From: Desulfobacteraceae bacterium
GTDB lineage: Bacteria; Desulfobacterota; DSM-4660; Desulfatiglandales; Desulfatiglandaceae
Assembly (NCBI GenBank): GCA_013203065.1
Contig: JABMQV010000013.1
Coordinates: forward strand, 1-10,435
Length of the DNA stretch: 10,435 nt
Reading direction: 5' to 3'
Of the stretch, positions 7,041 through 10,435 are shown in pieces (the stretch's first letter is position 1; every line of letters begins with the position of its first letter). Position numbers and translations under genes: made by a program. The notes beneath the pieces are model-generated. The model made no database searches. It had not been told where the DNA came from and saw only the letters and a program-made list of their open reading frames with translations.

Positions 7041-7083
7041 CGAAAATTGAAAATTGGCGATCGGTGGGGCTCGCTCCCCTTTG

Positions 7084-8271
7084 TCAGCGCTCTTTTCGGG
7101 AAGGAGAAGATGGTAGCAATTCTTGTGGCTCGGAGAGCAGGAAGTCCCCTTTTTCTATCCAGTCTTTCAAAATACGGGCAATTTCAAGGGCTCTCACGTG
7201 TGAGGACAGGGGAACCGCGGGTACGTCTTGCCCGTCAAAGCGGATCGTGCCGCTTTTTAGTTCGGCATAACTCACCTGGCCCAGCTTAACAGCCTCCCCT
7301 TTTGGATAATCGTTTCCGTAATCCACGACCTGGGTATGGATTTCTTCATCAGAGATGCCAGTAAAACTGGCCATTTCTTCATTGAGAATGGGGATCGGGA
7401 CGCCCACACCTACTGCGAGAGAACACCCATAGCCGAGTATACTGACCCCCGCCACCCATTTTGGAGCCATCTTCTTCAACTCTCCCATAACCATAAGTGT
7501 CCCGGCAGGGCCCAGTGGGGTTCCATTTTTCCTCCTCTTGACATTTGGGTTATGCTGTGTTCCCGGGCCTATCACATATCCCATTGCGCCACCCAGAAAG
7601 ATCCTGGTACCCAGGCCTATGGTCAGATAATAAGGATCGTTAAAAAGCGGGCTCAACTGGCCGGATGTGGAATAGTTGGCGTTCCCCAGGTTCGGTTTAA
7701 TGACCCCCATATATGTATAGATGGTCTTTTTGGCAAGGTTGATGGCGCAATTATAATTTTGATAGGCATTTCGTGGATTTAGGAGCATCGCATACGGAAG
7801 ATCGTCAAGGGTTACCTTTTTCTTAAGCTCCCTGTTCGGGTAACAGTCGGTACCATAGGCGTCGGCCTTCAGGGTGATCCTTTCTCCGGCCACAAGATCA
7901 TGTATCACATGCCCTCCCCCATACTTGAACTGTCCCGGGTGGACCCTGTTCAAGGGATCGTCCTCAACCGGCTCGGTCGCTCCAATGTAAACGTCAACCG
8001 CGGCCAGACCTGCATAGGCCGGCACCCCATTCAACCAAACATGAGCAGCCTTTGTTGCAGGTTTTGTATGCCCGAAATTGAGAAACGCCCCGGATGAACA
8101 CATGGGGGCGAAGGTCCCGGTGGTGACCACGTCTACCTCTTGGGCAGCCTTCTTTGATCCGTTTTCCTTGACGATATGGGTCATCTCATCGGCGGTGACC
8201 ACCACAGCTTTTCCCGCCTTTATCCTGCGGTTGATATCGCTAACCGTTTTAGATATCCTTTTCTTTGCCAT
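7084..8271 (-). CDS. Homocysteine biosynthesis protein, DUF39 (COG1900)
   Basis: The 395-residue protein matches the DUF39 family: the AGKAVVVTADEM opening, TTGTFAPMCSSGAFLNFGH (51-68), a YGGGHVIHDLVAGE segment (117-130), ADAYGTDCYPNRE (136-148), and a Gly-rich core with LGGAMGYVIGPGTQHNP (226-242). Cysteines are at 58, 143, 175 and 283; C58 and C143 lie in the strongest blocks and are the natural persulfide candidates. In Methanosarcina the homologue takes part in reductive sulfide transfer to aspartate semialdehyde, giving homocysteine for methionine synthesis without O-acylhomoserine. The form here lacks the C-terminal CBS pair found in some archaeal members and ends in a short polar tail. 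AGGAGGG (8280-8286) lies 8 nt before the ATG. The UPF0280 gene follows in the same direction; the NIL-ferredoxin partner is not adjacent. Confidence 0.93.
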   Translation of the reverse strand: MAKKRISKTVSDINRRIKAGKAVVVTADEMTHIVKENGSKKAAQEVDVVTTGTFAPMCSSGAFLNFGHTKPATKAAHVWLNGVPAYAGLAAVDVYIGATEPVEDDPLNRVHPGQFKYGGGHVIHDLVAGERITLKADAYGTDCYPNRELKKKVTLDDLPYAMLLNPRNAYQNYNCAINLAKKTIYTYMGVIKPNLGNANYSTSGQLSPLFNDPYYLTIGLGTRIFLGGAMGYVIGPGTQHNPNVKRRKNGTPLGPAGTLMVMGELKKMAPKWVAGVSILGYGCSLAVGVGVPIPILNEEMASFTGISDEEIHTQVVDYGNDYPKGEAVKLGQVSYAELKSGTIRFDGQDVPAVPLSSHVRALEIARILKDWIEKGDFLLSEPQELLPSSPSRKER

Positions 8272-8307
8272 GCGAATGTCCCTCCTAAATATGCATTTAC
8301 GCGAGGT

Positions 8308-8336
8308 ATCATAAGGCTTATGTGCTTATCTGACAA
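8308..8336 (-). promoter_or_regulatory. Sigma-70-type promoter of the DUF39 (homocysteine) gene
   Basis: On the minus strand TTGTCA (8336-8331), a 17-nt spacer and TATGAT (8313-8308) each differ from the consensus hexamer by one base at ideal spacing. The transcript would start near 8301 and have about 30 nt of leader including the Shine-Dalgarno. That leaves no room for a SAM riboswitch, so any methionine-dependent control would have to act on this promoter. Confidence 0.6.
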
Positions 8337-8462
8337 GAAAAAATTGTAACCCCTCAATAAGTTCAGGGATATAACCGCGTGTCTTGGAATGGTGTTCGGT
8401 TGTTCCTTGGAACCGCTCTCTCAAAGTGGACTTACACCATGCTTTGGCAGTGGCTGCTTCTC

Positions 8463-8489
8463 TTGACTTTAATCTTGCCCTCATATAAC
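8463..8489 (+). promoter_or_regulatory. Weak promoter candidate for kdsA
   Basis: TTGACT (8463-8468) is a good -35 box. The best -10, TATAAC (8484-8489), is only 15 nt away, which is short; TAACAA at 17 nt is a poorer match. The leader would be about 105 nt and contains short stems. Confidence 0.3.
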
Positions 8490-8601
8490 AATAAGATAGC
8501 TATGCCATAAAGACCCCGGATCTGATGGGAACTCCCGCATCAAGGGATGGGACACCCTTTAAAGGATCGAGTTCAAGGTGATTCACCAGTAACGTCTTGC
8601 A

Positions 8602-9423
8602 ATGAAGCCTGTGATAAAAATAGGTAGCTTGACCATTCGTGCGGATGGCTCACTGTTTTTGATTGCCGGGCCCTGCGTAATCGAAGATGAAGCCATTACC
8701 TTGGAAGTTGCCCTCTTTTTGAAAAAAACCGGGGAAGAGCTTGATATTCCGGTCATTTTCAAGACCTCTTACGACAAGGCCAACAGGACTTCGTTGAATT
8801 CTTTTAGAGGACCGGGCATCGAGAAAGGACTGGAAGTTATACAAAAAGTGAAGGACACCACCGGATTGCCGGTGTTGTCCGATGTACACAACCCCGGGGA
8901 GGTGGAAAAGGCAGCCCGTGTCCTTGATGTGATCCAGATCCCTGCCTTTTTATGCCGCCAAACAGATTTGGTTCTGGCGGCAGCACAAAGCGGAATCCCT
9001 GTTAATATCAAGAAAGGTCAATTTCTATCGCCCTGGGAGATGGAGCAGACCATTGAAAAGGCGACCTCCACCGGTAATCGTAATCTTCTCCTCACGGAGC
9101 GCGGGACTTTCTTTGGATACAACAACCTGGTCGTTGATATGAGATCCATAGCCCTGATGAAAGGATTCGGGTTTCCAGTGATATTTGACGCAACCCACAG
9201 CGTACAGCTTCCCGGGGGAGGCGGTACATGCTCCGGAGGCCAGAGGGAATTTGTGAGCCACCTCTCCAGGGCTGCTGTTGCGGCGGGCGCTGATGGGGTA
9301 TTTATTGAAGTTCATCCAGATCCTGATTCCGCACTCTGCGACGGCCCCAACTCCCTTCCCCTTCATGAACTCAAACCCTTGCTGACGATGCTTAAAGAGA
9401 TCCACAGCGTCGTAAGGTCCTGA
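8602..9423 (+). CDS. kdsA: 3-deoxy-8-phosphooctulonate (Kdo-8-P) synthase, metal-dependent class
   Basis: KdsA condenses phosphoenolpyruvate with arabinose 5-phosphate to Kdo-8-phosphate in the cytoplasm, the first committed step of Kdo for LPS. The 273-residue product has the family signature blocks IAGPCVIE (21-28), FKTSYDKANRTS (53-64), KKGQFLSPWEM (137-147), and DATHSVQLPGG (196-206). C25, H199, E236 and D247 correspond to the metal ligands of the Aquifex-type enzyme; metal-independent forms such as that of E. coli have Asn in place of this Cys. The ATG at 8602 is the first usable start (a TAA lies 15 nt upstream in frame), yet no Shine-Dalgarno is visible at a normal distance. kdsC follows after 83 bp, so the two probably share a transcript. 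Confidence 0.97.
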   Translation: MKPVIKIGSLTIRADGSLFLIAGPCVIEDEAITLEVALFLKKTGEELDIPVIFKTSYDKANRTSLNSFRGPGIEKGLEVIQKVKDTTGLPVLSDVHNPGEVEKAARVLDVIQIPAFLCRQTDLVLAAAQSGIPVNIKKGQFLSPWEMEQTIEKATSTGNRNLLLTERGTFFGYNNLVVDMRSIALMKGFGFPVIFDATHSVQLPGGGGTCSGGQREFVSHLSRAAVAAGADGVFIEVHPDPDSALCDGPNSLPLHELKPLLTMLKEIHSVVRS

Positions 9424-9506
9424 GACGGCGTATTTCTTTGGTCCACCCCCCTCTGGGTCTTTGTTGATAAAATGACAACACCCCAAAGACGGCAGGCAAG
9501 CAGACC

Positions 9507-10028
9507 ATGTTGAAAGAAAAGGCAACAAGAATTCGGCTGCTTTTCCTGGACGTGGACGGTGTGATGACCGACGGTCGCATCACCATTAATGATCGCGGGG
9601 AGGAGACCAAGTCTTTTGACGTCAAAGACGGCCTGGGTTTGAAGATGCTCATGTCAAGCGGCATCGACGTTGTCCTTATTACGGGTCGGAACTCCCGTGT
9701 GGTCAGGCTTCGCGCCGAGGAATTGGGGATCAAAGAACTTTACCAAGGTGTAACAGACAAAGGGACCCTTTGCAGACGATTGATAAATGAAAAAGGTTTA
9801 GGGAAGGAGGAGGCCTGCTGTATGGGTGATGATCTTCCCGAGTTGGTCATGTTTAAAGAGGCGGGCCTGAGAATAGCAGTGGCGGATGCTGCCAAGGAAC
9901 TTCGTGAATCTGCTGACTTTGTTACAAAAAACAGCGGCGGTTATGGGGCTGTGAGGGAGGCATGTGACTGGATCCTCAAGTGCCAGGGGAAATGGTCGGC
10001 TTTGGTGGCCGAGTTCCACGGAAAATAG
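9507..10028 (+). CDS. kdsC: Kdo-8-phosphate phosphatase (HAD family)
   Basis: KdsC removes phosphate from Kdo-8-phosphate to give Kdo. The 173-residue product is a capless HAD phosphatase: LDVDGVMTDG with nucleophile D15 and acid/base D17, motif II T59 in ITGRNS, the motif III Lys K85, and the Mg-binding acidic pair in GDDLPE (G107-D108-D109). KdsC proteins are usually 170-190 residues, so it is complete. The start is the ATG at 9507 with only a weak GCAGG 10 nt upstream. It follows kdsA in the same direction, and lptC begins 44 bp after its stop. An arabinose-5-phosphate isomerase gene (kdsD), often next to kdsC, is not present in the window. Confidence 0.95.
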   Translation: MLKEKATRIRLLFLDVDGVMTDGRITINDRGEETKSFDVKDGLGLKMLMSSGIDVVLITGRNSRVVRLRAEELGIKELYQGVTDKGTLCRRLINEKGLGKEEACCMGDDLPELVMFKEAGLRIAVADAAKELRESADFVTKNSGGYGAVREACDWILKCQGKWSALVAEFHGK

Positions 10029-10030
10029 GC

Positions 10031-10060
10031 TTTACATGACAAATTGGGCGCTGATATAAT
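10031..10060 (+). promoter_or_regulatory. Sigma-70-type promoter immediately before lptC
   Basis: TTTACA (10031-10036), an 18-nt spacer and a perfect TATAAT (10055-10060) lie in the kdsC-lptC spacer. Initiation about 7 nt after the -10 box would fall near 10067, only some 6 nt before the lptC ATG. If used, it would give a nearly leaderless mRNA; if not, it is a chance match in an AT-rich spacer. Confidence 0.45.
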
Positions 10061-10072
10061 ATAAAGACGCCT

Positions 10073-10435
10073 ATGAAGAAATTTTTCAAGAGACAGTGGC
10101 CCCTTTTGGGACTGGGGGCACTGCTGGCCATGGTAGCCTTTTACCTTGCCACATCCGGTGGAATGTTTCTGGATGTTCCCCTTTTGAAGGATCTCATATC
10201 TGGGGAAGGGCTCATGCTGAGAGATATTCACTATACCCATAATGACCCGGATGAAAGGGTGAAATGGGTCCTGGACGCAAAGAAGGTGAAATTTTCGGGT
10301 GACAAGAGCAAGATTTTTTTCCATGATTTTCGGTTGAGGGTGGAGCAAGAGAACAGACCGTGGTATAGATTGAAGGGTAAGAAAGGGAATTATTCCAGGG
10401 CTTCTGGAGAGATCAATCTCTGGGGCGATTTGGAA
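10073..10435 (+). CDS. lptC: LPS export protein LptC (3' end cut by the window)
   Basis: The first 121 codons are present and open to the window edge. The product has a basic N-terminus (MKKFFKRQW), one membrane helix (about residues 9-27), and then the start of the periplasmic beta-jellyroll with the family pattern GLMLRDIHYTHNDPDERVKWVLDAKKVKF. LptC sits in the inner membrane with LptB2FG and passes LPS to LptA. Usual length is about 190 residues, so roughly one third is missing. Its place after kdsC matches the common kdsC-lptC-lptA-lptB order, and lptA is expected next. No Shine-Dalgarno is visible before the ATG. Confidence 0.88.
   Translation, partial: MKKFFKRQWPLLGLGALLAMVAFYLATSGGMFLDVPLLKDLISGEGLMLRDIHYTHNDPDERVKWVLDAKKVKFSGDKSKIFFHDFRLRVEQENRPWYRLKGKKGNYSRASGEINLWGDLE

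Larger units (their letters stand above)
8272..8601. other. 330-bp divergent spacer between the DUF39 and kdsA genes
   Basis: It holds the DUF39 promoter (8308-8336) and a weaker kdsA promoter candidate (8463-8489). Small symmetric elements are GTTCC-TT-GGAAC (around 8400-8415), AAGGG facing CCCTT (about 8542-8560) and the palindrome CCTTTAAAGG (8556-8565). A short plus-strand frame of about 37 codons near 8380-8495 has no support as a gene. No RNA gene is recognised. Confidence 0.55.

Noticed and set aside
8380..8495. Short plus-strand frame of about 37 codons before kdsA
   Set aside because: It has no start with a ribosome site and no recognisable family, and it would cross the kdsA promoter candidate.
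8301..8601. SAM riboswitch upstream of the homocysteine gene
   Set aside because: The likely promoter leaves a leader of only about 30 nt for the DUF39 transcript, and no riboswitch core was recognised further upstream.
9025..9528. Minus-strand frame of 167 codons
   Set aside because: It is antisense to kdsA, which has complete active-site motifs on the plus strand.
9941..10348. Minus-strand frame of 135 codons at the right edge
   Set aside because: It is antisense to the end of kdsC and the start of lptC, both of which show clear family features.

Overview
The window looks like chromosome from a Gram-negative anaerobe, most likely one of the Desulfobacterota (the former sulfate-reducing or syntrophic Deltaproteobacteria). 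Three things point that way. There are two separate sets of LPS genes (lapA/lapB and kdsA/kdsC/lptC). There is an FmdB-type zinc-ribbon protein with a long acidic tail. There is also a DUF39 plus UPF0280 pair, which belongs to the sulfide-dependent homocysteine route of anaerobes and methanogens. The taxonomic call is inference from gene content. I see no insertion sequence, CRISPR array, tRNA or rRNA, and nothing that marks recent transfer.

Left part (1-5181, all minus strand). Read in transcription order, this holds a YfcE/MJ0936-type metallophosphoesterase, a HIT-family nucleotide hydrolase or phosphorylase, lapA, a 481-bp gap, lapB, and mutS, whose 3' end is cut by the window edge. The first three genes overlap at their stop and start codons and are surely one transcription unit. 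LapA and LapB form the inner-membrane module that controls LPS synthesis in E. coli. MutS is the mismatch sensor of DNA repair. The gap between lapA and lapB carries several short inverted repeats and no convincing gene.

Centre (5182-8601). A 369-bp divergent spacer with an AT-rich dyad precedes a plus-strand zinc-ribbon gene (5551-6039). Convergent to it are two minus-strand genes: DUF39 (COG1900, homocysteine biosynthesis protein) at 7084-8271 and UPF0280 (COG2122, ApbE superfamily) at 6088-6816. In Methanosarcina and Desulfovibrio, members of these two families act with a NIL-domain ferredoxin to turn aspartate semialdehyde and sulfide into homocysteine. Here the ferredoxin is not between them. 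The 267-bp gap holds a strong GC hairpin instead. A near-consensus sigma-70 promoter precedes the DUF39 gene.

Right part (8602-10435, plus strand). kdsA, kdsC and the start of lptC follow one another. They cover Kdo-8-phosphate synthesis, its dephosphorylation to Kdo, and an inner-membrane component of LPS export. A good -35/-10 pair sits between kdsC and lptC, so close to the lptC start codon that any transcript from it would be almost leaderless.

I found no clearly new multi-gene system. The points most worth a second look are the two-gene homocysteine locus without its usual ferredoxin, the split lapA/lapB pair downstream of two nucleotide or phosphoester hydrolases, and the promoter placed almost on top of lptC.
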